Source of the DNA: Pararhizobium_B sp963838155
GTDB lineage: Bacteria; Pseudomonadota; Alphaproteobacteria; Rhizobiales; Rhizobiaceae
Direction of reading: 5' to 3'
Length of the DNA: 64,000 bases
NCBI GenBank assembly: GCA_963838155.1
Contig: CAWIQE010000006.1
Location: forward strand, 43,777 to 107,776
Shown one piece after another: positions 45,318 to 54,204 of this stretch. Numbering within the stretch: position 1 is the first letter of the stretch; every line of letters begins with the position of its first letter. Both the position numbers and the translations under genes were made by a program. The notes beneath the pieces were generated by a model that searched no databases, was not told where the DNA came from, and saw nothing but the letters and a program-made list of their open reading frames with translations.

Positions 45318-47984
45318 TCAGAGCCCGAACGGGTAGGTTTCGTCCTCGCCGGCGGTGACTTGGGTCGGCAAAGGTACCACGGCCTCGGTCTCGTTGAACC
45401 ATATATAAGCGTCGTACTGATCGGGCAGTGATGCGGCGGAGTAGTGGCTCCAGCGCTCGGTTTCGGGGCGATAGATCACACCGATGTAACGCTCGAGCCG
45501 GGGCTGGGCCAGCGCGTTCCGAACGCCTTCCTCAAGGTGATCTCGGCGCAGGTCTAGCAGGAACCTTTCCTGCCCCACCTGGTGGCACAGCGCCTCGTAG
45601 CTGTCCGGGCGCGAGGGGCGAACCGTCTTGATCTCCATCGGCGCGTCCCATTCCGAAGCGGCGGCGACCGTGCCTGAATGGGTGCCGAACCCGATCAGGG
45701 CCGCGTCGGCTCCGTAGGACTGGCGGCACAACTGGCCGATGTTGAGTTCTCGCCGCTCCGTTCCCATGTCGGTGAATCGGGCGTCCCCGATGTGGGAGTT
45801 GTGGGCCCAGACCAGAGCCTTGCTGTCAGGCCCTGCCTGGGCCAGCACGCGCTGCAGCGTCTCGAACATGTGCCGGTCGCGCAGGTTCCACGATTCGTGC
45901 GCGCCGTAGTACATCACCCGGTAGTAGCGTTCCGCGTCGGCGACGAGCCGGGCGTTCTGCGCCGCGTCGAAGTATTCCTCGCCATCCCTGTTCGCGTATT
46001 GCAGTTCCTTGTGCAGCAGATCGACGAGAATGCGGGTCACCGGCACTTCGCAGAGCGCATAGCCCTTGCTAAGCGATGCCCGGCCATAGGCGGCAAATTC
46101 CCGCGACCACGGGGCAAGGCAGGCATAGCGGGCGCGCGCCTCCGCCGCCGCGGTCGGATCGACCCGGTCGAGGTATGTAAGCACCGCCGCGATCGAGGCG
46201 GTCATGCTGTAGAGATCGAGCCCGTGGAACCGCACCCGTTGCTCGGGCGGCTTGGCCGCGTTGTGGCGTCTCAGGAAAGCGACGAAGTCGTCAACGTCGC
46301 GGTTCCGCCACATCCAGGTTGGGAACCGGGTGAACGGTCGCACCCGCGTCGGCCGGCAAGGCAGCTTTCGTATCTGGCAGTCGATGGCGGCGGCATCCGG
46401 CCAGTCTGCCTCGACGGCCACGATCGTGAAGCCGTGACGCTCGATCAGGCGCCGGGTGATGGCGGCGCGGGCGCGGTAGAACTCGGATGTGCCGTGCGAG
46501 GCTTCGCCCAGCAGAACGACGCGCGACGATGCAAACCGATCGAAGGCGCCTGCGAAGTCCGGATCGTCGAGGCGAGGCAGCGGCTCGGCGGCGTTGCGAA
46601 GGGTCGCGACGATCGACACCGGCCGCGCCGGCACGCCTGGAACCTTTGGCGGTGCGACTGGCGCGGGCGCTGTCAGATAGTGCTCGAACCAGGCGACCGC
46701 CAGTTCGGTCACCCTCTCGAGCGCGCCGGGCTCCTCGAAAAGATGGCCGGCATTGGGAGCAACCTTCAGGAGCTTCTCGCAGGTGAGCGCCGCGAGGGCC
46801 TGCCGGTTCAGTTCCAGCACATGGCGATCGTCGCCGCCGACGATCAGGAGCGTGGGGGCCACGATTTCGGCAAGCCGTCGCCCGGCCAGATCGGGGCGGC
46901 CCCCGCGCGAGACCACCGCGGCGATGCGGCCGTGCAGTTCGGCCGCAGCGAGCAGCGCCGCCGCGGCGCCGGTGCTGGCCCCGAAAAGGCCGAGCGGCAG
47001 ATCGGCGACGTCGGGCTCGCCGCTGAGGTAGAGCGCCGCCTCGATCACTCGATCCGCAAGCAGCGGAATGTCGAAGACGTTGCGGCGGTCCTGCGCCTCG
47101 GCCGGTGTCAGGAGGTCGAGCAGAAGCGTGGCGAAGCCGTGATAGTTGAGGGTTTCAGCGACCGCGACGTTGCGTGGACTGAGGCGACTCGATCCGCTGC
47201 CATGCGCGAACAGGACGATCCCGCGCGGCTCGACCGGCACGCGAAGTTCGCCGACAAGGCCAAGCGGCGGCACCGCCAGCATACGCCTGGCGGGCGAGGG
47301 CGGCGGGTCCGCGCGCCCATCCTGGCGCTCCGCCCAGCGCTGGCGCAGCAGTCCGACGGTCTCTTCGTCGGTCAACTGATGGAAATCGTCGTAGAAGGCG
47401 CCCACGCCGTAGAATGGCCGCCCCGGATGCAGGCAGACAACCAGATCGGCCAGTTCGGCGATGTCCTCCAGCGCCTCCTCCGGCGCTACCGGCACGGCTA
47501 CGCAGACCTTCGTGGCGCCCTGCCGCCGAATCGCGTTCAGCGCCGCCTTCATGGTCGCCCCGGTCGCGAGCCCGTCGTCCACGATGATCGCGGTGCGCCC
47601 CGTCGGTGCCACCGGCGGACGGCCCGCGAGATAGCGGGTCCGGCGGCGTTCAAGTTCAGCAAGTTCGCGGTTGCGCGCCCGATCGAGGAAGGCATCGTCA
47701 GCGCCGGATTGGCGGCGCACTTCTTCGTTGACGACCGTTTGCGGGTTTTCACCATCGACGACGGCGCCAAGTGCCAGTTCCGGCGCGCCCGGAGCACCGA
47801 TCTTGCGCACGAGGATGAGGTCGAGCGGCGCCCGGAGCGCCAGAGCGATCTCCAGCGCCACAGGAACGCCGCCACGCGGAAGGGCATAGACAACCGGATC
47901 GTGCAGCCCCATCGGCAAGAGTTTCGCCGCCAACTGCCGACCGGCGTCGGCGCGGTCCGTGAACCTGGTGCCGGCCGCCTTCAT
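45318..47984 (-). CDS. Three-domain fusion: phosphoribosyltransferase, alpha/beta hydrolase, erythromycin esterase-like
   Basis: 888 residues. (1) About 1-215: type I phosphoribosyltransferase with VVYALPRGGVPVALEIALAL and the PRPP loop VDDGLATGATM (135-145). (2) About 225-450: dienelactone-hydrolase-like domain with nucleophile elbow G-A-S-T-G in LGLFGASTGAAAAL, LLIVGGDDRHVL (acid) and NAGHLFEEPG (His). (3) About 470-888: EreA/ChaN-like esterase domain with VVLLGEASHGTSEFYRARAA, VEADWPDA and WAHNSHIGDARFTDMG. Start 47984 lies 4 bases after the upstream gene's stop. The three parts usually occur as separate genes in low-oxygen or stress loci. Substrates unknown. Confidence 0.85.
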   Translation of the reverse strand: MKAAGTRFTDRADAGRQLAAKLLPMGLHDPVVYALPRGGVPVALEIALALRAPLDLILVRKIGAPGAPELALGAVVDGENPQTVVNEEVRRQSGADDAFLDRARNRELAELERRRTRYLAGRPPVAPTGRTAIIVDDGLATGATMKAALNAIRRQGATKVCVAVPVAPEEALEDIAELADLVVCLHPGRPFYGVGAFYDDFHQLTDEETVGLLRQRWAERQDGRADPPPSPARRMLAVPPLGLVGELRVPVEPRGIVLFAHGSGSSRLSPRNVAVAETLNYHGFATLLLDLLTPAEAQDRRNVFDIPLLADRVIEAALYLSGEPDVADLPLGLFGASTGAAAALLAAAELHGRIAAVVSRGGRPDLAGRRLAEIVAPTLLIVGGDDRHVLELNRQALAALTCEKLLKVAPNAGHLFEEPGALERVTELAVAWFEHYLTAPAPVAPPKVPGVPARPVSIVATLRNAAEPLPRLDDPDFAGAFDRFASSRVVLLGEASHGTSEFYRARAAITRRLIERHGFTIVAVEADWPDAAAIDCQIRKLPCRPTRVRPFTRFPTWMWRNRDVDDFVAFLRRHNAAKPPEQRVRFHGLDLYSMTASIAAVLTYLDRVDPTAAAEARARYACLAPWSREFAAYGRASLSKGYALCEVPVTRILVDLLHKELQYANRDGEEYFDAAQNARLVADAERYYRVMYYGAHESWNLRDRHMFETLQRVLAQAGPDSKALVWAHNSHIGDARFTDMGTERRELNIGQLCRQSYGADAALIGFGTHSGTVAAASEWDAPMEIKTVRPSRPDSYEALCHQVGQERFLLDLRRDHLEEGVRNALAQPRLERYIGVIYRPETERWSHYSAASLPDQYDAYIWFNETEAVVPLPTQVTAGEDETYPFGL

Positions 47985-47988
47985 CGGG

Positions 47989-48441
47989 TCAATCCAGCCG
48001 CTCGAGCAGCCTTCGAAGCTCGAGCTCCGGCAACTTGGTGAAGTCCTTCGCAACCTCCGAACTGACGGCCGCAGCAATCCGGTCCGGCATGGCATCCCGG
48101 AACAGGCCCAGCATGCGGGGCGGCGCACAGATCACGAGTTGGTCGAATTCACCTGCGGCGAGACGGGTCTCGAGCTGCGAAAGCAGATCCGCGGCGAACC
48201 TTCGCGTCTCGTCAAGAACGGGGTCGGAGCGGTATTCCATCGACGAGCGACTTGTGCCGACCGACTGGAAGCTGCGTCCGGGGGCATCCGTCATGATATC
48301 GCCCAGTCGCAGATGCTCGACGCTGGACTCGAAGATCGTCTCGATTGGCGCGTGCATTCCGTCGACCGCGCGTTCCGGAGCGCGCAGCACACGGGCCCGC
48401 GACGCGTCGGCCAGAAGAACCCAGGTCTCGATCCTTCGCAT
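47989..48441 (-). CDS. Host-attachment-protein family (archaeo-eukaryotic release factor-like) protein
   Basis: 150 residues. MRRIETWVLLADASRARVLR and the C-terminal LVICAPPRMLGLFRDAMPD, followed by VAKDFTKLPELELRRLL, match the family annotated as protein required for attachment to host cells (AtsE-like). The fold is related to the eRF1 middle domain. Function in bacteria is unclear (ribosome rescue or stress has been proposed for relatives). AGGAAG precedes ATG 48441. First gene of a two-gene operon with the fusion enzyme and behind an FNR-like box. Confidence 0.82.
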   Translation of the reverse strand: MRRIETWVLLADASRARVLRAPERAVDGMHAPIETIFESSVEHLRLGDIMTDAPGRSFQSVGTSRSSMEYRSDPVLDETRRFAADLLSQLETRLAAGEFDQLVICAPPRMLGLFRDAMPDRIAAAVSSEVAKDFTKLPELELRRLLERLD

Positions 48442-48504
48442 GAGCGACTTCCTCGTTTGGTGAAGCGCAATCGAATAGGATACACCAGGACCCGGGCGCT
48501 CGCC

Positions 48505-48518
48505 CTGATCCAGATCAA
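48505..48518 (-). promoter_or_regulatory. FNR-like box upstream of the attachment-protein/fusion operon
   Basis: On the minus strand TTGAT-CTGG-ATCAG, one mismatch from the FNR consensus. Its centre is about 70 bp before the ATG at 48441, so a class II start point would give a leader of about 29 bases. Third such box in 15 kb. Confidence 0.7.
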
Positions 48519-48531
48519 TTGGGTCGATCAC

Positions 48532-48950
48532 TTCCTGATCCAGGTTAGCGCCGGATACGGCAACTCTGGTGTATTATGCCTCTAGCATCCTAGGGATGAC
48601 GGCTGGGCCGATGGCTCCGGAGCACAGAGCTTCCCGCGTCTTGGGGCTGGTGGCGAGCACCGGCGCGACCAGACCGAGACCCGCCAGCGGGGGCCGAGAT
48701 CGAGGCCATCGCCTGAACGGCATGGGAAAGGGATTATTCAGTCCAAACGCTGAATTGCGCAACATCGCCGTGTCGGTTCCTAAAAATAACGACGCTCGGC
48801 CGCCCGATCCCACGATGGATCGTAGGCGCGTTTGGCGTTGAGATCAAAAGCTTGCTGATTGCTGTGCGGTTCCGCTAACCGACAGGCAGAGGCGGCCGCT
48901 GGAGCGAACAGTTCTGTCTCAACGCGCGCTTGGCTCTGTCGGCGGCCTTT
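48532..48950. other. Gene-free stretch between the operon promoter and the IS110 remnant
   Basis: About 420 bp. No frame resembles a known family on either strand. It probably represents degraded mobile-element sequence adjoining the IS110 piece. Confidence 0.3.
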
Positions 48951-49325
48951 TGCAAGCACGCGCCTCACGCTGAGCGCAAGGATTCGAAACGAGGCGCATG
49001 TCGAGCTGCCTTTGGCATGAGCTGAAGCGCGTCGGTCTTCCCGTCGTTTGCATCGACGCCCGATAGGCAAAGCCGCGCTGTCCGCCAGAATGAATAAAAG
49101 CGACGAAAACGACGCGTGCGGACTGGCTGAACTGGTTCGGATTGGCTGGTACCGGGAAGTAGCCGTCAAGATCGAGCAAAGTCAACGGGTGCGCTCGACG
49201 CTGGTCACTCGATCCCAGCTTGTCACCGTAAGAAGGGGCCTCGAAAACCAGACCCGCTCCATGCTCAAAGAAATCGGCGTCTCATCATGGCGGTCTATCG
49301 GCTCTCGGTTCCGGCGAAATGTCCT
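48951..49325 (+). mobile_element. IS110-family transposase remnant (middle part)
   Basis: Pieces of one IS110 transposase are readable in successive frames: KHAPHAER, then MSSCLWHELKRVGLPVVCID with AR and a stop, then KAALSARMNKSDENDACGLA and ELVRIGWYREVAVKIEQSQR, then LVTVRRGLENQTRSMLKEIG. At least two frameshifts and one stop are present. These belong to the DEDD catalytic domain; the N-terminus and the C-terminal transposase_20 domain are missing. A matching N-terminal piece lies inverted at 56773-57007. Confidence 0.75.
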
Positions 49326-49514
49326 GCGCCCTCTGTGGCCGCTGTGCCGCTTGGTTATCCGCTGGCGCACCATCCGTCCCTGAGCTGCCTTTTGCCATCT
49401 TGAACCGCTCCCGGAAAGTTAACATTCTACGGATTGGTTGACACCACGAAGGCGCTCTGTTTGCGAGATCCTTGAAAGTCGCGAGTTGCTCGAAAGCCTT
49501 TGAACAGGTCCGCT

Positions 49515-50996
49515 ATGCCGCAGGTTTCCATCGTCATCCCCGTTCACAATCAGCCCATGCTAATCCTCGAAGCGGTGGCGTCCCTTAAGGCGCAATCCGT
49601 CGCCGACTGGGAAGCCATTCTCGTTGACGACGGGTCAACCGATGAAACACCCGCCGTGCTTCAGAAGCTCGCGTCCCAAGACGCCAGAATTTCGCTCTTG
49701 TTGCAGACACAGCAAGGTGCTGCTGCGGCCAGAAACAGGGGAGCGGCAAAAGCAAAGGCAGATTGGTTGCTCTTTCTCGACAGCGACGATTGGCTTGGTC
49801 CTACTGCCCTTGGCTCCTTATTGCGCGTTGCTGGCCAGGATGTGCACCTTGTGCACGCCTTAGGCCTTCGCGTGTGCGGGGACCGCACCCAGGATCGATC
49901 GCAGGTACACCTTCCCGGGGGCGACTTATTCCATCGCCTTGCATCAACGGCGACGTTTATGGTCCACGCATGCATTTTGAAAAACTCGACCTTTCACGAG
50001 CTTGGCGGGTTTGATGAAGCTTTGATGGGCTGCGCAGACTGGGATCTCTGGCAACGCGTCGTCCGGTCCGGCGCCCGCTGCAGGGGCGTCGATGACTTCG
50101 TGGCCTTCTATCGCCAGACGGAGTCCTCGCTCAGCACCAAGTATGAGCAGGAGTTTCGAGACGGTCTCATCGTCATCGCCCGCGGGCACGGCCCCGATCC
50201 CCGGGTTCCCAGCCCCAAACCCATATACGCCGAAGGCGCATCTCCTGCCGAGTTCCCCGCTGCGGCATATCGTTTTGCCAGTTGGTTGGCGGGTCTTGCC
50301 GTTGCACGCAAGCACTCGTTCCAGGGCATCCTGAAGGGGATGCAGGCTCTTCCTGCTGAGCCCTTGTCAGCTTCCGACATCGGAGCGGCTTTGTTCGACG
50401 CCATTCCCATCGGATTAGGCGACTTCAGGCCCGACTGGGAAGCCTGCTGGCCGGCACTGAAGCCCCAACTTCAAGAGTTCCTGCAGAAGATAGGCGCGAT
50501 CGCTCAGTGCGGGCCTTCGTTCGTGAACGACGTGCTGGACCATACCGAACGTCTCGCCGCAGCGGCCGATGCATCCGATGCCATCAAGATTGTGGGAAGC
50601 GTGGCCTCGCAGGTCGTCCGAATTCCCGGGGCGATTCCGCAGATCGATCTTGGTCCAGGCATCAGGTCTTTTGTCGCCGTCGTTTGCTCTAATGAGGTCC
50701 AGATCGGACAGTCGGAAATCCTGGTCGACGAGGATTTCTCGAATGGCCGTGTCAGGGAGATTGTCATTGAGCGGTATTTACGGGAAGTATTGTGGACTTA
50801 CTTCAAAAAAGCTCCGCTTTCTGTACTGATTGGAACGGCCACTCGCTTGGTCGCCCAGAGGAAACTTGTCCTGGGTTTGGCCAGCCTGATGCGAGAGCGC
50901 TCGGCGGGCCCTTTGCTCAAGGAGCAGATCTGCCAAGCCTTGATGGCGCAGAATTTCGTGCTTCCGATTGTCGAGACAGGTGCGATGTCGCCTTGA
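49515..50996 (+). CDS. Family 2 glycosyltransferase with long C-terminal extension
   Basis: 493 residues. GT-A domain in the first 230 residues: VSIVIPVHNQPMLILEAVAS, VDDGSTDETPAVL, the metal site FLDSDDW, and the acceptor region GGFDEALMGCADWDLWQRVV. The C-terminal 250 residues are helical and unassigned. It probably adds a sugar to a surface polysaccharide built by this island. ATG 49515 begins the homology; a TTG five codons earlier is also in frame. It is convergent with the deacetylase gene, 33 bp apart. Confidence 0.84.
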   Translation: MPQVSIVIPVHNQPMLILEAVASLKAQSVADWEAILVDDGSTDETPAVLQKLASQDARISLLLQTQQGAAAARNRGAAKAKADWLLFLDSDDWLGPTALGSLLRVAGQDVHLVHALGLRVCGDRTQDRSQVHLPGGDLFHRLASTATFMVHACILKNSTFHELGGFDEALMGCADWDLWQRVVRSGARCRGVDDFVAFYRQTESSLSTKYEQEFRDGLIVIARGHGPDPRVPSPKPIYAEGASPAEFPAAAYRFASWLAGLAVARKHSFQGILKGMQALPAEPLSASDIGAALFDAIPIGLGDFRPDWEACWPALKPQLQEFLQKIGAIAQCGPSFVNDVLDHTERLAAAADASDAIKIVGSVASQVVRIPGAIPQIDLGPGIRSFVAVVCSNEVQIGQSEILVDEDFSNGRVREIVIERYLREVLWTYFKKAPLSVLIGTATRLVAQRKLVLGLASLMRERSAGPLLKEQICQALMAQNFVLPIVETGAMSP

Positions 50997-51029
50997 CGCG
51001 AAGGCCGGATCACAAGACGGGCTGGTGCA

Positions 51030-52022
51030 TCAATCTACCCCCAGATGTCCGGCAATGCTCTCGTTCGTCATCATGATCCGCGGCAGCACTAGAGGGTGGT
51101 CCGCCTTCGACATAGGTCTGGGATGGGCAGACACGGCGCAAGCCAGCCCCGACTCTTTTGCGCATTCGACGGTCAGGTCGGAATAGTCGCCATAGGGGTA
51201 GGCGAATGTGGTGCATGGGCGGCCCGACAGGTCCTCGCATGTCTGGCGGCTTTGCTGGATCTCCTTCAGCTGGACGTCCCGATGCCACAATGGGAGGGAA
51301 ACGTGGGTTTCCGTGTGACCTGAAACGTCCAGATGCGGCCTTCGCGAGAGCAGCCGGACCTCATCAGTCGTCATGGGCCGGTGGCTTGTTCGCGGCGCCA
51401 AGTCGCTGCCGACCTGGCGCGCGAGTGACTCGATTGCCTGGTACTGCACTTCAAACGAGGCCGGCTTCAAAACCTTCCAGAGCTTGAAATAGGCACGCTC
51501 GCGCGCAGTTCGAGGCGGCTCCCGCATAGCTCGCCAACCTCGACCTAACTCGCGATCATCCGCTTGCTCACCCAGATCGACATGCGCCTCGCGACCGGCG
51601 ACGACGATGGAGGCCGGTCCTGCTGCCCCAGGATCGAAGATTACCCGTTCGAGAGCATCGTTCCAGAACTCGTCGCTTTTCCCTAGCATAGACGTTACCA
51701 GAAAGAACGTGGCCGGAAGACCAAGCGTTACCAGGACGGGTGCCGCGATCAAGGCATTGCACGCGTAGCCGTCGTCGAAGGTAATGGCGGCAGCGTCACG
51801 CGGAAGGCTTCCGTCGATGTGCCTTAATGCGAATTCGCGCAATGGCAGCACGCATCTCGTCTTTGTCAGATCCCGGACCTGTTTCTCGAAAGTGGTCGGC
51901 GAAACGGCTAGTTCCCAAGGGTCCAGCTCAGTTGCAGCGATGCGATGATACATCAGGATCACCGGCTTGACGGCACGGCGACGCAAGACGCGCCGCAACT
52001 TTGTCTTGAGCCTCCAAGCCAT
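51030..52022 (-). CDS. Polysaccharide deacetylase (NodB/CE4-like)
   Basis: 330 residues. VILMYHRIA near the N-terminus, then the metal/base motif AAITFDDGYACNALIAAPVL and GLPATFFLVTSML. The H-x3-H motif lies late, in LDVSGHTETHVSLPLW, and FAYPYGDYSD is the last CE4 motif. Removes N- or O-acetyl groups from a polysaccharide or its lipid-linked unit; no signal peptide is evident, so a cytoplasmic step is likely. It lies 4 bases after the methyltransferase gene stop, so the two are translationally coupled. Confidence 0.83.
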   Translation of the reverse strand: MAWRLKTKLRRVLRRRAVKPVILMYHRIAATELDPWELAVSPTTFEKQVRDLTKTRCVLPLREFALRHIDGSLPRDAAAITFDDGYACNALIAAPVLVTLGLPATFFLVTSMLGKSDEFWNDALERVIFDPGAAGPASIVVAGREAHVDLGEQADDRELGRGWRAMREPPRTARERAYFKLWKVLKPASFEVQYQAIESLARQVGSDLAPRTSHRPMTTDEVRLLSRRPHLDVSGHTETHVSLPLWHRDVQLKEIQQSRQTCEDLSGRPCTTFAYPYGDYSDLTVECAKESGLACAVSAHPRPMSKADHPLVLPRIMMTNESIAGHLGVD

Positions 52023-52026
52023 GCCA

Positions 52027-52791
52027 TCAGCCCTTTGTGGCGCATATGCCGATGGTGACGGGAAAGTGACGATCCAGCTTGAGCAGCATCTCCGGTTTGA
52101 GCTCTTCCGCGGCGATACCCTCGAGAAAGCATACCGCGGAACAGACGTTGCCGAAGACGGCGATTTGCGTCGAGTTCGCCCCAAAGACATCCGAGAACAA
52201 TCGGCGAGCTGAAGCTTCCGTCAGCGACCAATACCACGTTTCATATTCCTGATGATGATCGATGGGCGTCAGACCCGGCACCGTTACAAGTAATGAGCCG
52301 CCGCTCTTGAGGAGCCGGTACAGCGCGGAAACGGCCCCCTGCAGGTCAAAGATTAAATGCAGGGTCTGGGTCAGTACGATCGCATCGAACTTGTCGTTCC
52401 ATTCCGAGCTCAGGTTCGTGAGGTCGCCGATGATCGTCGCGCGCGTGTTCTCAGGACGGAAATCAACGATATCGCGCATTGTCGTTCTCTGTCCACCGAA
52501 GCGAGCCGTGTAGTCGTCATTGACGACTTCAAGCGTTCTGCCGTGGATTCTTGACGCGTGTTCGGCCAGAAATCGCTCGATGTAGACTCGATCGATCGGT
52601 GTCCCGCGGTCGTACCCGAAATTTCGACTGATCGGGACAGTCGCCCCGAAGTCGCCGAAGCGCACCCTTCCGATGCCGGGCGGGCCATGTCTAATGAACC
52701 GCCTCAATCGTCTCTTGACTACTTCCGGCAACAGACGACGCGAAAGCATTCTGAATTTTGTGTAGCGAACGACCCGGGCGCTGTCAGTCAT
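52027..52791 (-). CDS. SAM-dependent methyltransferase (type 11-like)
   Basis: 254 residues. After a basic N-terminus, FGYDRGTPIDRVYIERFLAE leads to a weak motif I (GRTLEVVNDDYTARFGG) and a clear later pattern: DAIVLTQTLHLIFDLQGAVS, ALYRLLKSGGSLLVTVPGLT. Related to glycan-locus methyltransferases in which motif I lacks the usual GxGxG. It probably methylates a sugar or lipid-linked intermediate. Start at ATG 52791; an in-frame start 11 codons upstream is possible. Confidence 0.76.
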   Translation of the reverse strand: MTDSARVVRYTKFRMLSRRLLPEVVKRRLRRFIRHGPPGIGRVRFGDFGATVPISRNFGYDRGTPIDRVYIERFLAEHASRIHGRTLEVVNDDYTARFGGQRTTMRDIVDFRPENTRATIIGDLTNLSSEWNDKFDAIVLTQTLHLIFDLQGAVSALYRLLKSGGSLLVTVPGLTPIDHHQEYETWYWSLTEASARRLFSDVFGANSTQIAVFGNVCSAVCFLEGIAAEELKPEMLLKLDRHFPVTIGICATKG

Positions 52792-52824
52792 CACATACCG
52801 TCGGGTCCTGCCAAATGGCCTCAC

Positions 52825-53214
52825 GCCCTGGCTTCGCGCTACCGGGCTGCTGCGCTCCTCCAGGCGGTGAGCGGCCTACCTTGGTCATCGACCTCGCTCC
52901 GAGGCGTTCGAACTCGGCCCGGCCACGTTTCCACGTGATTGGAAACCCATGTTAGGGGTGCCGATCGCGGGGCGCAAGATCGTAATGACCTCGCGCCTGA
53001 CCGCGCTTATGGAAGTTGCTACGCCCTTGGAAGGCTAGGGATCCCCGGCGGTCGGCTCGGCAATGCCATGAAACTTCTGTCAGGTTGCAATGCCGCAGGC
53101 CAAAATACGGCCAAGAGCGCGCGAAGCCTCTGCAAATGATACAATATCGGCAGGCTCGCGGCAGACCTTCGCCAGGTCGCTTGCGCGCGGGAAATTCAAT
53201 TAAAGGAGCTCATC
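52825..53214. other. Divergent promoter region of the glycan island
   Basis: About 390 bp between the methyltransferase gene (minus) and the second glycosyltransferase gene (plus). No gene seen. It must carry promoters for both directions; no motif stands out. Confidence 0.4.
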
Positions 53215-54204
53215 TTGAGCGGAACCTGCAAAGTCAGCGTCGTTGTCTGTACGTACAACAATGCGTCTGTTCTCGATCGAACTCTGGATCGTTTGGCGCG
53301 GCAGGACTGCCACGATCGATCCTGGGAAGTCCTCGTTGTCGACAACAACTGCACGGATGACACCCGCGTTGTCGTCGAGCGCCATAGGAACGCCAAGCAA
53401 ATAGGACGGCTGAGTGTTGTGAGTGAACACCAGCAGGGGCTGACGCCCGCGCGCCGGCGTGGCGTCAGGGAAGCGGCCGGTGAGTGGCTGGCCTTCGTCG
53501 ACGATGACTGCCTGCTCGATGAAAGCTGGCTGACAAACGCGATCGCTTTCGCCGACGCGCATCCCCGCTGCGGAGCCTTCGGCGGGGTTGTCAGGCCCTG
53601 CTGGGAGAACGGCGCCGAGCCGCTTCCCGATGCCGTGGGCTGGACTTTGGCCTGCCAGGACCATGGGTTCGACGCCTGCCGGATATGGGGGCTGGTCGGA
53701 GCCGGGATAGTCCTGCGGCGCGCCGCCCTCGAGCAGACGGGCTGGATCGAAGCACCGCTTCTCGCCGACCGCATCGGCCGAAGGCTTGTGTCGGGGGGAG
53801 ACACGGAGATCAGCCTTCGGATTGCGGCGTGCGGGTGGGATCTATGGTACACGCCCGATTGCGTAATCGATCACGTTATCCCCGCCGTCCGGACCACGCC
53901 CGGCTACCTGAAACGGCTGGCGTTCGGTCTCGGCATCTCGCAGGTACTTGTGGACGCCCTGGTCTGGGAGAGAGGTTTTGCATCCTGCGTCGCGAAATGC
54001 GCCCGCTCCGCGCTGAGTCAGACGCTTTATGCCTTACCCGCCGCGATACGCGACTGGATCGGCGGCCGCGATCGGCGGCCTTCATTCATCAACCTGTACT
54101 TCGCGGTCGGAAATTGGGCCGGCATCGGTCGCCTCGCCTGCAATCGATCGCTGGTTGGCGCAATAGTTCGTCCTTCCCGTCAGGCTTCGACCTCGAAATC
54201 GTAG
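53215..54204 (+). CDS. Family 2 glycosyltransferase
   Basis: 329 residues starting at TTG 53215, 9 bases after AAAGGAG. GT-A features: KVSVVVCTYNNASVLDRTLD, VLVVDNNCTDDT, QQGLTPARRRGV, the metal site FVDDDCLL and GGDTEISLRIAACGWDLWYT. The C-terminus has a hydrophobic stretch. The fold resembles transferases that extend lipid-linked polysaccharide. Its 3' end overlaps the convergent ATPase gene by 25 bp, so both cannot be fully transcribed without collision. Confidence 0.84.
   Translation: MSGTCKVSVVVCTYNNASVLDRTLDRLARQDCHDRSWEVLVVDNNCTDDTRVVVERHRNAKQIGRLSVVSEHQQGLTPARRRGVREAAGEWLAFVDDDCLLDESWLTNAIAFADAHPRCGAFGGVVRPCWENGAEPLPDAVGWTLACQDHGFDACRIWGLVGAGIVLRRAALEQTGWIEAPLLADRIGRRLVSGGDTEISLRIAACGWDLWYTPDCVIDHVIPAVRTTPGYLKRLAFGLGISQVLVDALVWERGFASCVAKCARSALSQTLYALPAAIRDWIGGRDRRPSFINLYFAVGNWAGIGRLACNRSLVGAIVRPSRQASTSKS

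Noticed and set aside
45678..48041. A 787-residue plus frame
   Set aside because: Complete antisense shadow of the fusion enzyme gene; no domain motif, and its codon pattern follows the other strand.
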